64,000 bases of DNA, taken from positions 29,654,272-29,718,271 of the forward strand of contig NC_026659.2 in NCBI RefSeq assembly GCF_000004075.3, given 5' to 3'. A program made the position numbers and the translations under genes. Of this stretch, positions 47,421 through 60,328 are shown one piece after another. Below the pieces are notes generated by a model. That model worked only from the letters and a program-made list of their open reading frames with translations, was not told where the DNA came from and ran no database searches. Source of the DNA: Cucumis sativus (Eukaryota > Streptophyta > Magnoliopsida > Cucurbitales > Cucurbitaceae). The first letter of the stretch is position 1; each line of letters opens with the position of its first letter.

Positions 47421-50400
47421 AGAAAAAATCTGAGTGTTTTGGGATAAAATAGAATATGCTAATTCCTTCTTCTTCATCATCATTATTTGGTTAATTAGCT
47501 TTGAATACTCTGCCATGGAAGCAGATAGAAGAAGAAGAACAAGAAGCTCGAATTTATTGTTTTGATTTATGTTCACACATATGTTTTCTTGACTTTTGTG
47601 GAATAAAGCCAAATAATATTGATTGCTACAATTTTTTTCTTAATAAAAAGGGATATTTTATTTTAGTTAATATCTAATATATGGTTAGAGATAATATTTA
47701 GGGACTGATGAAAATGAATTAAAATGATTAAAAAGAATAGGTTAATCTTTAGTAATGTATTATTTTCCATTATCTAACCCATTTAGATTGATCTTTTTTT
47801 TTGTTAAAGAACAGTTTTTTCTTTTTATATTTGATTCCAAGTTTATGTTTTGAGTGACCATTTTTAATTGGTTTAGATTTAGATTATTTAAGTTTAAATT
47901 CAATTAAGTTTATGATCTATTTAGTTATAAATTGCTGTTTTTAAATTTCTTTTATTCGTTTTAATTTTGTATCTAATATGTTGGCATCAGGATAAGATAA
48001 ATCTTTTTTGTTTTAAGATAATAATAACATAAAAGGAACGTATGTGTTTAGTGTAATCAATTATGCATGCAATAACAAGTGACCCACATATGCAATATAT
48101 TTTATAATTCTAGGTATATATACATAAAATAAGGTTTAATTATCTTGGATTGTAGTTTTATTTATTTTCAATCAAAATTTAAGGATCATATTGTTTCTTT
48201 TTTTTATACCTTTCCAAAAGTTGCCAAAGAGTTTCCACATTTTTATACAATTATTGAAATTAATATTTATATATCTTATAAAATTTGAATAACATTAAAT
48301 TGATATGTAAAATTTTCAACCAAATATACAAACATTTTATGTAAATCTAACACAAATATGTATTATGCAAACCAAATAGTCATCCAATCCAAGTATTTGT
48401 AAAAAAGTTTCTACAATCAACGTGAAAATCTAAAGATGCTAGCCAATTATAATTTTAAAAACACGTAAAGTTTTGGACATTTGAAGATTTTGAAAACTAA
48501 AATCTATCTCTATTTTTTTTAGTCTAGGAACCTACTCGATACAAAACTTGAAATCATAGAGTTTATAGAAATTTGAGAACTGAATTTGTAATTTAAAACA
48601 TTTATTGAAAATATATTTTTCTACTTATCTACTACAGAAGAAATTATTTTTTAAAAGATTATGTAAATGTCATGTGCCCAAATTTTATTGGACTACAACA
48701 TGACATACTTCAAATTTGTAATACTAATTTAGTACTAACAGTATTGCCCTAATAATTTGATTGTATGTATAGCTACTCTAGGAGCTAGATTGATAGATAA
48801 AAAATAATTTATGATCCAAAGTTGCAATATAAGAAGTAGGCTTCCACCATTTCCATGGCATGACTATAAATACCTAGAAATAGTAAACTTTAAGAAACAA
48901 TAATAATCATTTTTGTGCCCCTTTGGTTTTGGTTTTGGTTTTGTAGATGAAATTTGGAAATCACAATGTGAAATTAAAAAGAGAAAAAAGAAAAGAAAAA
49001 GGAAATGGTAAAGTGTATTATAATTAGTGTATTTGGAAATAAATGAATGAATGAAGCAATAGAGAAAATAATGTAGGAGTTTGAGTGATGAGGTGGGAGT
49101 TCATAATTTTTGTAAAATGGAACTCTTTTGAATGGGAACAGTTGTAAAGGCTGAATTAATGTTGTCTGCTTTGCCCAACTTTAAATGCTCAAAAGCGGAA
49201 AAGCTTCTTAATATTCCCTTATTTTCCATCCTTTGTTTTCCCCCCTTTTTTTAGTTTTAATAATACTACTATTTTCCTTCTATACACAAATCACAAACTT
49301 TTTATAAATATATCATAATATTAAATTCTATCCCATAAACTTGATAGAATCTTCAATACATCTAACATTTATTGAAAGTAGTAGAAATACGTATCACACC
49401 TCTAATAAATTTTAAATTTAGTCTCAATGCTAATTTATATATACCATATCTTCTTCCTGTGGTTATTCTAGTAAAAATTAATTTTAAGAAACGAAACAGA
49501 GAGCATAAGTAAGACGACCAAAGTGGACAAGTAAATGTTTAAGAAGTATATTAGAATAAAAATGATATATATGTTTTTATTAACATTATAATTAAATTTA
49601 TTTATGTAGCAATTATGATAATGTTTATTAGTGTGTGGAGTAAGTGGGTGTAAAAACTTTATGATCTTTTTGGGATTGTGGACTGAAATAGGGTAAGGGA
49701 ACTTTAGGAAAATTATTGGATCCTTAATTGTTAAGAGAGTGAAGGAAGTGAGGAGTGATTTGATTTTTAAGTGTGTGTGTGTGTGTGAGAGAGAGAGAGG
49801 TCTAGCCTCCACAATCTTTCCCTTTCTTTTCTAAAAGTTATTTTGGATTCCATACCTTTTTCTCTCCTTCCATCCTCTTTCCTTTCGGTTTTGTTTTAAC
49901 CAAGGGCAAATTAGTAATCATCATTATTATAAAAAGCTCCTTAATTTTTGGTTGTAAATTGTTTTTTTTATCTAAGGTAATAGTTTTAGAAAAAGACAAT
50001 TTGATATCTTTATTTTATTTTTCTCATATTTGTAAGGGTTCAAGTAAGCTTTCGAACACCTCGACCAATTTCACAAAACAAATCCATACCTAGAACATAC
50101 AAGTGTTTATTTAAAAATTTTATAGAACAATAATTTCACATTAACATTTAATTTTGTTTTATGTATAATATGTTAGTCTAATTTTAATATAATTCTTCTA
50201 ACCCATGATCAACAAACCTACAAAACTCTTCTTCAAATTGTAACAAGGTTTAGTTAACACAAAATTCAAATTTAAATCTAATAAACAAGTTATTTTAAAA
50301 AAATTAATATGTGAACTAGATATTAGACATATAACTAAAATTTAGGGACACATTAAATATAGAAATTGAAATTTTTTAGAAATAGGACAACATTAATTGG

Positions 50401-50860
50401 TAAAAGAAAAAAAAAGACCCCTGGAAAACTCAAAAACACTCCATCTCCAATTGACTTTATATAAAAGGAATTTGAGGAAAAGATAATGTTTGTGAGAGTA
50501 ATCTTCAAACAATATTAAATAAGTGATAGAAAACTAGCTGACAGTGGGTTCGAACTGTAAAGAGGATTTAAGAAAATTAGCCACAAAAACTCTCATCTTC
50601 CTAACCCTAATTCAAATCTCAAATTATGCTTTTTAACTTTACAAAAAAGAGGTTCTTTTGTGCTTTACAAAGTGGCATCATTACTTTTTATTGGCTGTTT
50701 GCTTGGTTAACTACTCAAAGAGATGTGTATAGCGCTCCCCTTTCAGATCCCAAACAAAAAAAGTCTACCTTTGGATTATATTTAGCATATCATCCAACAT
50801 ATTATTCACTATTTTCTCTAATATTTTTCTCTTTTTATCTTTCGATTGACCTCTAAATGA
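47421..50860. other. Intergenic, no gene recognised
   Basis: AT-rich throughout. A compound microsatellite (GT)n(GA)n lies at 49771-49799. The phrase GTGGGTTCGAACTGTAAAG near 50546 resembles a tRNA T-loop but no tRNA fold surrounds it. Open frames are short and featureless. Confidence 0.55.
49771..49799 (+). repeat. (GT)n(GA)n compound microsatellite
   Basis: Eight GT units run directly into six GA units. Confidence 0.85.
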
Positions 50861-51023
50861 ACCAAAATATTTACAAAATTTATCAAATTGATAGTACACA
50901 TCGATACACTTCTATTAGTATTTATCGATGTCACTAATAAATAAAAGTGTATCAATGTCTATTATTGAGTTTCTAAAATTTTGCTACATTTGTAAAATTT
51001 TTGTAAAATTTTTCTAACAATTT
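50861..51023. mobile_element. MITE-like dispersed repeat, copy 3
   Basis: Starts CCAAAATATTTACAAAATTT and ends with AAATTTTGCTACATTTGTAA, mirroring the left end. The core has the inverted words ATCGATACACTTCTATTAG and AATAAAAGTGTATCAATG, i.e. a hairpin around TACACTT/AAGTGTA. Same design as 3104-3292 and 17156-17337. Confidence 0.5.
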
Positions 51024-51699
51024 TACCGATTACAATAATTTCTCTTAAATTTTTCATGTTTTTAAAAATAAATATTAAACTAACAAGCATCAAATCAGTA
51101 TGAAATGATGAAAGTTAGCAAATATATTTGAATTTTATGGGTATGTGCTTAAACTCTAATCTAACTTATAACGTCCCAATACAACTTAGTTAAATTACAA
51201 ACTTGGTTTCTATGATTCAGAGAAACTCAAGACTTAGTCCAGTTAGTCAGAGAGTTTTAATCAAATTATAGTAACGAAATTCTCACTTTCTTCACATCCT
51301 AAGAACCAAATTTACAATTTAATAAAAGAAAGTATTATCTTTTCAAAAGTGATCATATCAATTCAGAGGTCAATAGGCTCCCTAAAAAAACAAAAAAAAG
51401 TCAAATAGTCCTTTTCCTTTATTTTCTTTTTGTTCTGTGGAAAAAGATTTTTTTAAACTAATATCCAAAATGAACGAACCAAATCGTCTTGAAAACAACC
51501 ATAAAGTTAAAATAAAATTTTCAAACCAAAGTGGGATAACCAAACAAAGATTTTAAAACCACTATACTTCTCCACCAAATCCGGCTATAAACTGACCTTA
51601 AGTAAGGGTAGTATTCTTCAAGATTCAATGATCGATTTTAACAGTGCAATTAATTAACCACAAATTCAACATTTACTATGATGCAAGATAAGATTAATG
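51024..51699. other. Intergenic, nothing recognised
   Basis: AT-rich non-coding DNA. Wording such as ACAAACTTGGTTTCTATGAT is of the dispersed plant-intergenic type. Confidence 0.5.
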
Positions 51700-52753
51700 A
51701 GTAAAGGGTAGTACCTTTTAACTGTTAGCCTCTCATTCTTCTGACAGCCAAAGAAAATAGTCCACACGCTATTCTCCTCCCTAAACAAAAAATAATACAA
51801 CCAAATTTGGCTTTATTCTCAATAAAGATTGATTTTCATGAGGCATGGATGGAAAGTGTAAAAAGTAAAACAATTTAAAAGAAATTGACATACTTTATCA
51901 GAGGTCTCTATCATTGATGTCGAGGAATCTGATTCTCTAATTCCATTATGGTCCAACATTACTTTTTTGGAGGTTTTGAAAGAATAAATACAAATCAAGT
52001 TCACATTAAGAAAGAGAGAGAAAGAAACCTTCACCAGCTACCCACATGTTATGTGCTTTGTTATAGAAAATTCCCCTGTTTTCTTCATATGAGAGTAGAT
52101 GAAGCCACGAAAGATCACGGTACAATAAAACCGGTTGATCTATGTGAACTCCTCCTATTCAGAAGTAAATAATGCATGGGTAGTAGCCATTGATGCAAAC
52201 AAGCAAAGATATATGAAGTACCTTTTCAACTTGCCAGTCTGATGGTGAGGCCAGGCAGTAGCCATCAGCAGAGTCACGGTGACTGTCTTCTTAGCCTGTT
52301 CTGCTTCCTGCCTGGAATGTGAGAGAATGCACAAGCACATAAAGTCTAACCTTAAGGTTCAAGCGTATTGATGTTATTTATGTTCCATGAGTTTGAATGT
52401 AGTATTTGACATTCATTTGTATATGGAATTCTCTCATCTAATGAAATCTTACGTATATCTTTACCCTAATGAATTGGGTAGCTATTGACTCCATTCCCAA
52501 CAAGTGAATTGTTCAAAGTTTTATCCATGCATGCTAAAAACAGAATTTGTAAGGCAGAGGTCAAAGTATGCACTATACACAATTAATTCCACTGCTTAAT
52601 TTATCCTCAACCTGTTTATACGTACAGATAAACATCCCACAAAAGGGCTCTAATTCGTAAATGGAATAAGTTATCGAGCATAAAAACAAATTAAGTAATC
52701 CAGATCAATACATCCGTACACATTTGGAAGATAGACATAAGAACTGCAAAACT
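51700..52753 (-). other. Exon-like segments downstream of the SAM gene, unexplained
   Basis: Three minus-strand stretches look like exons bounded by splice sites. One at about 52320-52221 has acceptor TTCCAG|GCAGG and donor AAAAG|GTACTTC, with an open frame containing EAEQAKKTVTVTLLMATAW. One near 51960-51890 contains MLDHNGIRESDSSTSMIET and donor AAA|GTATGT. One near 51777-51717 has donor AAAAG|GTACTAC and contains NSVWTIFFGCQKNERL. Their phases do not join cleanly to each other or to the SAM gene. They could be 3' UTR exons of that gene, a decayed gene, or chance. Confidence 0.3.
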
Positions 52754-55700
52754 CTATGCACGAGCCATTGAGAGTGATGGTGGCAGTGGCTGCTTAGAAC
52801 GGGGCAACAGGGCGAGAAGAATCTTTTTCCTTGGGCCCTGTTAATTAAGAATCCTGAGTCAGGCTCAATAAATTTTCTGTGGATGCATTTTTCAGTCTTT
52901 TTTTAAAAAAATTAAAGTTTAATAACAACAAGAAGAAGACGACTCATAGAGAAAATGGAAGAATATACCAGAACATTTTTTTTTTTAAAAAAAGCCCCAA
53001 CTGAAAAGATAGTCCAGTCACAATTACAGAAAACGACTTCAATCAACAGAACAAGACAAAGCTCATAACTAGAAAGTGGGCAAATGGATGCAACAGCTTG
53101 GATGATATGATATTGAAGTTTCAAGTCAAATCTTTTAATAGACTAGTTAGCAAAGTGGTAACTACTACATCCACAGCACTTTCTATCAAATAATTTGTTA
53201 GTGCATATAACACATGCCGTATGGCACAGTCTTCATTGGCAATACTAATTAGTCTGATGAATGGCAATGCCACAGGTGAACAACTTTTAGATACCCAATA
53301 TAACACAGAACCCACATCGAGACTGTGGTATTATTGACACTAGTTAGGGGCCATTCGTTTATATGCTTGTCTATTCAGAAATGAGATGTTTGTATTTTGG
53401 TAGCAAATAGAATACTGTACTAATGAAATAGATTTCTGGTTAGGGTTTCAGCTTTTTGTTTTATAATAATGCTGAATCAAAGGCAATAATAATTAAGTAC
53501 AATTGATGAGTAATCAAAATAAGAGTTGAAAACTTTGAGTTGTTAAAAACAATTTAAAGATGAACTAATTCTAATATTGCAAAGTAATTATCCAAGCGTA
53601 CCAAACTAATTGATTCCAAAATTCAATAGTTACAAACTATAACCAATTTACAATCCCAATCTATCTCACATCCATCCCCATGAAAAACAAGAAACTCATA
53701 AAATATAATCCAGCAATATTGGTAAATCCCTATAAAATTTTGACACTTAAGAAGCTCATGCAACATTCAACATTTCAGTCCATCCAGAACATTTTGATTG
53801 AATCCTAAGGTCACTCAGTTGCAACCCCAACCTTAAACTTCGAAACTTGAACTTGATGAAATGACAAACCAATTTTTAACCAGCCCGGTTTATCAAAATC
53901 ATCCTCTACTTATTCTTTGGAATAAGAAACTGGGCTCTCATTGAAGGAAAGGTTTATCAAAATTACAGTGAGGCAACTACGCCATGCAGGAGTGAAATCA
54001 AGTTTCCAAGCAAAAAAATGTATTTCAATTAGCTAGATAATCATAGAAGATCAGGGAAATGAAAATACCATCGGTATCCCCAACTCTTTAAGATCCTTGT
54101 CCTCCATCTGTCTTAAAGCTGTCATATCAATCTGCCAGATATAATTTGCAAAAAGAAATCAAAACATTCACATGGAAAGAGGGAGCTAAGCCACCTTTTA
54201 AAATCCCATAGAAAACTGTCATTACATTTCAGCTAAGCCACAAGGAACTTCATTCATAACATTCAAATGGAAAAATAAAAGCCCGGTGGTTGTGTACTAA
54301 AGAATTTACATCTTAAAATGAGACTTTTCAGTGCAATACATTCATTAAGCGCTTAACAATGCTGAAAAATAACATACATGTTGAGATAACTTACCTCTTC
54401 TGCCTGAAAATGAATGGCGTATTTCCCCAAACCAAGCGAATTCAACAAGCCAGCAACAGAAAGAGGAAGCTCCCCCTGTACAACAATCATTGATGAGACT
54501 TAGCAACAAAAGGATCGATTTGATGTCTAAGATGAGCTAATCTACAAGAATATAAAATTTCATAAATTAAATTAGCACACTAAATTAGAACAATAAGCTG
54601 AACATAAAAAAAGTATACCATTGGGGAACTTCTCTGCATGCTGCCACTTATTGCTGTGTGATCCTTAGCTGCCCTGCCAGATACAGGGAGGGGAGCTTTC
54701 ATTTTCGCAGATGCAGAGTCTACAGTCCTGTAACTGTCAGCAATGCCGTTTCTAAGAAACCATTCATCTCTTGATTGATCAGCTTCTCTCATAGAGGAAC
54801 CTCTCCTAAACTCAGCATCGTATTTAGGAGGTGAACGCCCCATGGAGCTTTTCATGACCCCATCTGGGGATCTAACTCTCATCCTGTCAACATAGGAAAC
54901 AGTACTTTTCCTCTGTGAATGTTCTAGGTATAGATCATCGGCACTTTCTCTGGAATGCGTTTGTCTTATAAGATTGCTCCCTCTAAATTCATGCCTACGA
55001 TGTACTGCATCTCCACTAGTTGAGGGCAGAGAATTTTTCGAAAATCGATTGTGTAAATCCATCCTTGAGTGTTCTTCCCCAATACCAATTTTCTTAGATT
55101 GATTTTTGCGCATAAGTTTCAAGCGAAGATCATTTTGACCAACTCTGTAGGCTTTATTTGAATAAGAACTGACGTAACCACGAGCTAGAAGAAAAACAAT
55201 AAATGTAATAAAGTAAAATAAAATACAACACAAGTATAGAACAGGCTTGTACCACTTCTCCTTTCGCCGCCACTTAAACTGGAATGAAAATCAACTCCAC
55301 GTTGCCTGATAAGGGATTACCCAACTAAGACATGCAAAATTCAAAATACATATTCTAAAAACCAGCTCAAAATCACTATAAGAACGAGAACATTCATACA
55401 GAACATATGAAAGGAATGCTGTTATCTTAAAAGCTACACTAAAATTGAGATTTTTAAAGCATGAAATCAAATTAGCTTTGAAGAAATAAATAAGTACTCA
55501 ACAATTTCATTCAATTTTTCCTGCTGAATTAGACCCAAAAATAAAAAGAACCAACAGAATAAGAGCCGAAAGCACGAAGAACAGAAACACGCCTCGATCT
55601 CAATGCTGCTAATAATCAATAAAGAAAGAGAGAAAAATAAAATAAAATAAAATAAAACAAACCGTTTATTCGTGGATGAGAACAAATCCTCTGCATTATC

Positions 55701-55946
55701 AGCTGATCGCTCAATATATCGTTTTCTTCTTGGCTCAGGTCCAGAATCAACATAGGATTGTGCAAAGTCAGCAGCAGAAGATGAAGAAACTCCTCTCTTC
55801 ACCACCTGGAAATGAATGGATATAAACCGAAGCTCAATTATCCAAGAGGTAAGGAAAAAAGTAAAGGAAGTTGTTTGGAGGAGAATAGGCATTGGATTTA
55901 CCTGACCAGAGCGGCCGAGAGTGATGGTGACACGGGGGTTCGACAT
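52754..55946 (-). CDS. Sterile alpha motif (SAM) domain-containing protein
   Basis: Seven exons: 55946-55902, 55805-55663, 55305-55253, 55184-54619, 54475-54395, 54131-54069 and 52837-52754, all in phase, 344 aa. The N-terminus MSNPRVTITLGRSGQVVKR is a conserved start of a plant SAM family. A long basic, Ser/Arg-rich disordered middle follows (KRYIERS, LRLKLMRKNQSKK, VDRMRVRSPDG). The C-terminal SAM fold spans about 271-335: ELPLSVAGLLNSLGLGKYAI, then MTALRQMEDKDLKELGIPMG and PRKKILLALLP. SAM domains mediate protein-protein or RNA binding; the basic middle suggests a nuclear or nucleic-acid role, which is an inference. An in-frame ATG four codons upstream (MSLHMSNP) is possible. The last intron is 1.2 kb and holds a 64-codon open frame (53121-53315) with no known domain. 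Confidence 0.9.
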
Positions 55947-57247
55947 GTGCAGAGACAAAACCGGGGAAAGAATTGAAGGATGGAGCTATCTAGGAAACAG
56001 AAAAAGGAATGGAGGTAGAAAATTGAAATTCAGCTAGAGAGATGCCATGAAACCCTAGAAAAAAACAGAAATGAATTGGGGAGGAAAATGAAGAAGAAGA
56101 TGACGTGAGAGGAACCGTACGGTGCGCGCCATGGTGTCTGGCCGAGCCACTCTGGGCTGGGCTACAACCACTAGAGCACCCCTAATGAAATTACCGAAAT
56201 CTCACGTCTATCTCAATTTCATTCACTAATTTTATTACACAATCCTGTTTAAATTCACGTATGATGTCTAAATTATAAGAAAATTGTCATAACTCAAACC
56301 TTTCCAATTTACGATAATTATCTTCCAAGTCCCAAACAATAATTATATTTTAAAATAGAGTAATAATATTGGAAAATACGACTAAATCCAATTCTAGATT
56401 TTGCGATATTTAGTTCCCTTTAATTAACATATTCTCCTTTCTTTTAGAGGATCTACTATCTGTAAGCTTTAGCATTTTACACTCACGATTATTTTTTGTT
56501 CCATTCGAAAAATAGATCTCATTGGTAAAATTTGAGATTATATTGTTTCAAATCACTTACTTTTTCACTATTATCAAAAACATGTAGAACTTTTAAAATG
56601 ATAATTAATAATTCACAAACATGTAAAATAGTAGCCTCCATCAACCACAATATACTCAAGCAACTCTTTTTACTTTTTACCTTGTTTGAAACCTTCTTCA
56701 CATTTTTAAAAATTGAGACAATTCTCAAAACCAAAATAATAATAAAACAACAATAATAAAAAATAAAAACTATTTAAACTATTTCCACGAACGTTAAAAG
56801 AACGAAAATCGAACTCAGAGATCTACCATCAAAAGAAAGAAACAACATTTTGATCCATATCTTATCGCTTTTCTTTTGGTCCAAACGGAACGACATTTAA
56901 CTATAATTATAAATATGAAGGTGACAGTAGAGTGAACGAATTAAGTGAAGCTAAACCAAATATTCTTGGACCATCAAAACTTATATAACAATAGGAGATT
57001 CAATATATCTTTAGATTGACTTCATAAGTGTGTAAAAAATCTTAGAAAGTCAACCCAAACAGTATTTGGTGAAATGAAATCCAATCATTTGTCAGAAGCA
57101 GATATGGGAAACCATTCATTATCTCATCAGCATATAGAGTTACTGTTACATACACATTCATTTAATACTTGTATATTTCCACCTGTTTTAGCCATAACCA
57201 CAATATGAATTACTGTTCAATGAAAAATAACAAGTGGTAATTTGGGG
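55947..57247. other. SAM gene promoter and FTRC 3' flank
   Basis: The SAM gene leader lies at about 55947-56130, followed by AT-rich intergenic DNA and the FTRC 3' UTR near 57150-57247. Small overlapping frames on both strands near 56519-56756 are featureless. Confidence 0.5.
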
Positions 57248-59297
57248 TTACATGTTTGCTGTTGTTGCCCTGATATCTTCCAAAGAGATTGCCTGCACAA
57301 AAGCGGAGTGGAAAAAAAAAAAAATTTAAAAATCAAACGAGAGCATGAAAGAATTATTGATAATAGGAACCGTGGATGATTGCAACATATGCAAACTAAA
57401 TAATGATAATAATAGCATAGCATTATTTAAATCGCCTTTTTGCAGTCATTTCACTGAGATTCCTATGTAAATTATAAGTAGCAGGGTCCAACCTATGAGG
57501 TCAAGATTAATGTACAAGAATTACCTGATCATTGCCGGCAAAGTCATTTTCCGGAGTCAGGAAAAGCATGCAGTGACACTCTTTCCTGCCAAGCAAGACT
57601 TAATTTTCAGACCACATGCGTCTGATATGGAATAAAAATATAGTGTTTACATTTCATTGTTTCCTTAAACACAAGCCAGCAACCACGTTTTTCTCGGGAA
57701 AATAGTAACTTTCCTTTATCAAATATAACACAAAACCGACCTAAAAGGCACCTTGCTAAAGTGAACAGCTTGGTTATGCGTAACTAACTGAGTACCAATA
57801 TCATTAACCAGATTACCATGGGAATAATTCTAAGCCACTTCATGAATGTAAATCCCTACTCTTCATGTGCGAAATGGTTAGTTATGGACTCAGAGGTATT
57901 TTTTCAAGTTCAATAACCTATAAATGTAAATCTTAGCACTGATCATCTCAAAAGTAAATTAAAATAAGATAAATTTCGATAAACTCCCACCGCTTCCTCT
58001 TTTCCTTTCTAATTTATAAGGTCAAATCTTATCAAGCTGAATAATCATAATGCAGAAGATTGTGTTGGTCGATAATTAAAGTGACAGCAAAGTTTAAGTT
58101 TATAACGTATAAGTCAGTGAGGCATGCCCATAATTTTACGAATTCCAATCAGGAAAAATAGACTTCCTAATGCTATCTTTTAACAATTTTTGCACATCAG
58201 TCATTAGCTATAAGTACATATTATACCTCTCTCTCATTGGCACACATGGACAGTTCCAAAAACCTTGTGCAACCTCAGCAGGTTTGTCATCATAATGCCT
58301 ACCAAAAAAAAAAAAAAAAATCATCAAACTATTTGAATTTTCATTCAAGAATGTTTGAACCACCATTAGTTCCAGTGAGAAACACTGACCGACAAGGACA
58401 AAGTGGTGCTCCCAGTGTATCTTTGTGATCTGCCAGTCCCTGTTTAGATCTAACATGAGCTTCTCTTACACTAATTACAAATCAACGACATTCAATCAAT
58501 TAATAAAAGGTACCACTAAAGAAATAACCAAATAAAAGAAATCCACAATTCCAACAAGGTAACGTCCAAAAATTTACAAGTAATATCTCAGGTTATTAAG
58601 CCAGTAAATCAACTTCCAATAGTAGAACTAAAAGCTACGATTATAAAGATCATCAGCAATGTCAAGAAAATCTCTTAAACGACTGTAGTAGGCAAACAAA
58701 TTTTATTCAAGTTAACATCCACCGGTGAGAGCGCAGACATATCGAAGTTTCTTACATTCAACTGCTTCACTAACTAACAATAAATTGTTGTTCATGAAGA
58801 GAACTTATCAATCAATTACGATTGATCAATGAAATGTTTCCACAAACGTCAACAGATAAACATAATCATCTAAAACACTCAAGCAACTTCATTACTAAAG
58901 AAAGAACCAGAGCAGGAAAAAAAGAACGAAATTCAATGAATAAACAACAATTGGATATTAATTAATACCAGAAGTAAAATCTGAGAAAAGAACCTTGATT
59001 ACAACAGCAGTAACCCCCTTGTCTACACAGAAATAGGTTCCTGACTTACGGGCATACTGCTCCGAGAATTTCCTCATTATTTCAACCGACTTCTCGGATG
59101 GTTCCGCTGAAATAACAAGTAAGAAATAATCTCCTCTACATCAATCAATCAACAGAGAAATAGAAGATTTACAATCTGTTTCAAGAAATTGAACTATAGT
59201 TACCTTGAGCTCGTACAACATGGCGGTGACGGGAACATCCGAGGGAGGAACCGTAGAGTGGAACGGCGATATTGAAGGATGAAGCTTGTAGAATCAT
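57248..59297 (-). CDS. FTRC: Ferredoxin-thioredoxin reductase catalytic (beta) subunit, chloroplastic
   Basis: Six exons: 59297-59204, 59106-58994, 58439-58390, 58298-58227, 57585-57525 and 57292-57248, all in phase, 144 aa, the usual precursor length. The enzyme passes electrons from photosystem-I-reduced ferredoxin to thioredoxins f and m, switching Calvin cycle enzymes on in light. The N-terminus (about 31 residues, Ser/Arg-rich) is the transit peptide. All catalytic cysteines are present: LCPC (Cys83, Cys85), NCPC (Cys102, Cys104) and ECHC (Cys113, Cys115). By the known structure, Cys83/102/104/113 bind the 4Fe-4S cluster and Cys85/Cys115 form the active-site disulfide. Conserved text includes GTYFCVDKGVTAVVIKGLAD, PCRHYDDKPAEVAQGFWNC and CMLFLTPENDFAGNDQ. 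Intact. The CREG-like gene lies immediately upstream in the same orientation. Confidence 0.97.
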
Positions 59298-60328
59298 TAG
59301 GATCTTGAGGATTTTTCTATAGTTTTTCTGTTTTTTTTGGGTAAAAGAATGTTGAATTAGGGAGATGAAGATGATTGATAGAAGTGAATTTTCTGGAGGA
59401 TGCCATTACCGGGTGCCCTCCACTCATTTGCAAAATATCAGCGACCGAACTCTACGAACCACTCGGTTCGGATTTGAGATTGGCTCAACGCTATGGGCCC
59501 AGGTCAGGTTCATGACAAACCCATCCATTTCATCGGCCCAATCATACATTGTCTCCAACTCTATTTTTAGTGTTAATTTCGTATTTCCATCTTTTTCTTT
59601 TTCTAATTACAAATCTAGTCAAAGTTTATTCGCCCCAGCCTGATTGATATGATATGACTAGAGATGCAAAAAATTGAGTAGAAACTTGTTTAAAGCATAC
59701 CGAGATGCCCTCTTGATCCTCTCGAGTAAAATGTGCTCAAATTTTATGACGTAGTCAATTTGAGATAGACATATATAAATGATAGATATGGAGCTATATG
59801 CGAAAGAACATAGTCAACCTAAACGTATATTATTCACTGTATGAGTTTGAAAAAATACGAATTTTGCCTTGCGTTTGATTTTTTAGAATATACTTTTTAG
59901 GAGTTTTAAAAAAGATTGGATACAAAATGTATATAGTATATTTGAAAACTTAAAAGGCCAAATATAATACTCTAAATGGCAGAACTAAAAAATTCTTTAA
60001 GACCTTTTTTTTTTTTTTTTCTAAATTCACGAATATTAAGGATTTCCTTATAAATAAAATTTAAATCCAAATTTAATAGATCAATTAGTTTTTATGAATT
60101 TCAATTTAATAAAAAGTTTGTAATACAGAAACTTGAAAGTTCAGTAGTAACCTATCATAAACACATTTATCAAACTTCTTGTTACAAATTTATTTATAAT
60201 AATACACAAATGAACGCATCTATATTCTTCCCCTAATTCCCACCACCACAAGCAATGATTCTGTACAAACTCTCCACAGTTTAAACCCAGGAAGCTGATA
60301 TGGACAAGGAAGATCAGATTGTACAAAT
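59298..60328. other. FTRC promoter and CREG-like 3' flank
   Basis: The first 350 bases upstream of FTRC are less AT-rich (about 59390-59530) and may be promoter or leader. The rest is AT-rich 3' flank of the next gene. A plus-strand 92-codon frame at 59365-59643 has no domain. Confidence 0.5.

Noticed and set aside
50538..50566. tRNA T-loop-like GTGGGTTCGAACTG
   Set aside because: No acceptor stem, D arm or anticodon arm could be placed around it on either strand.
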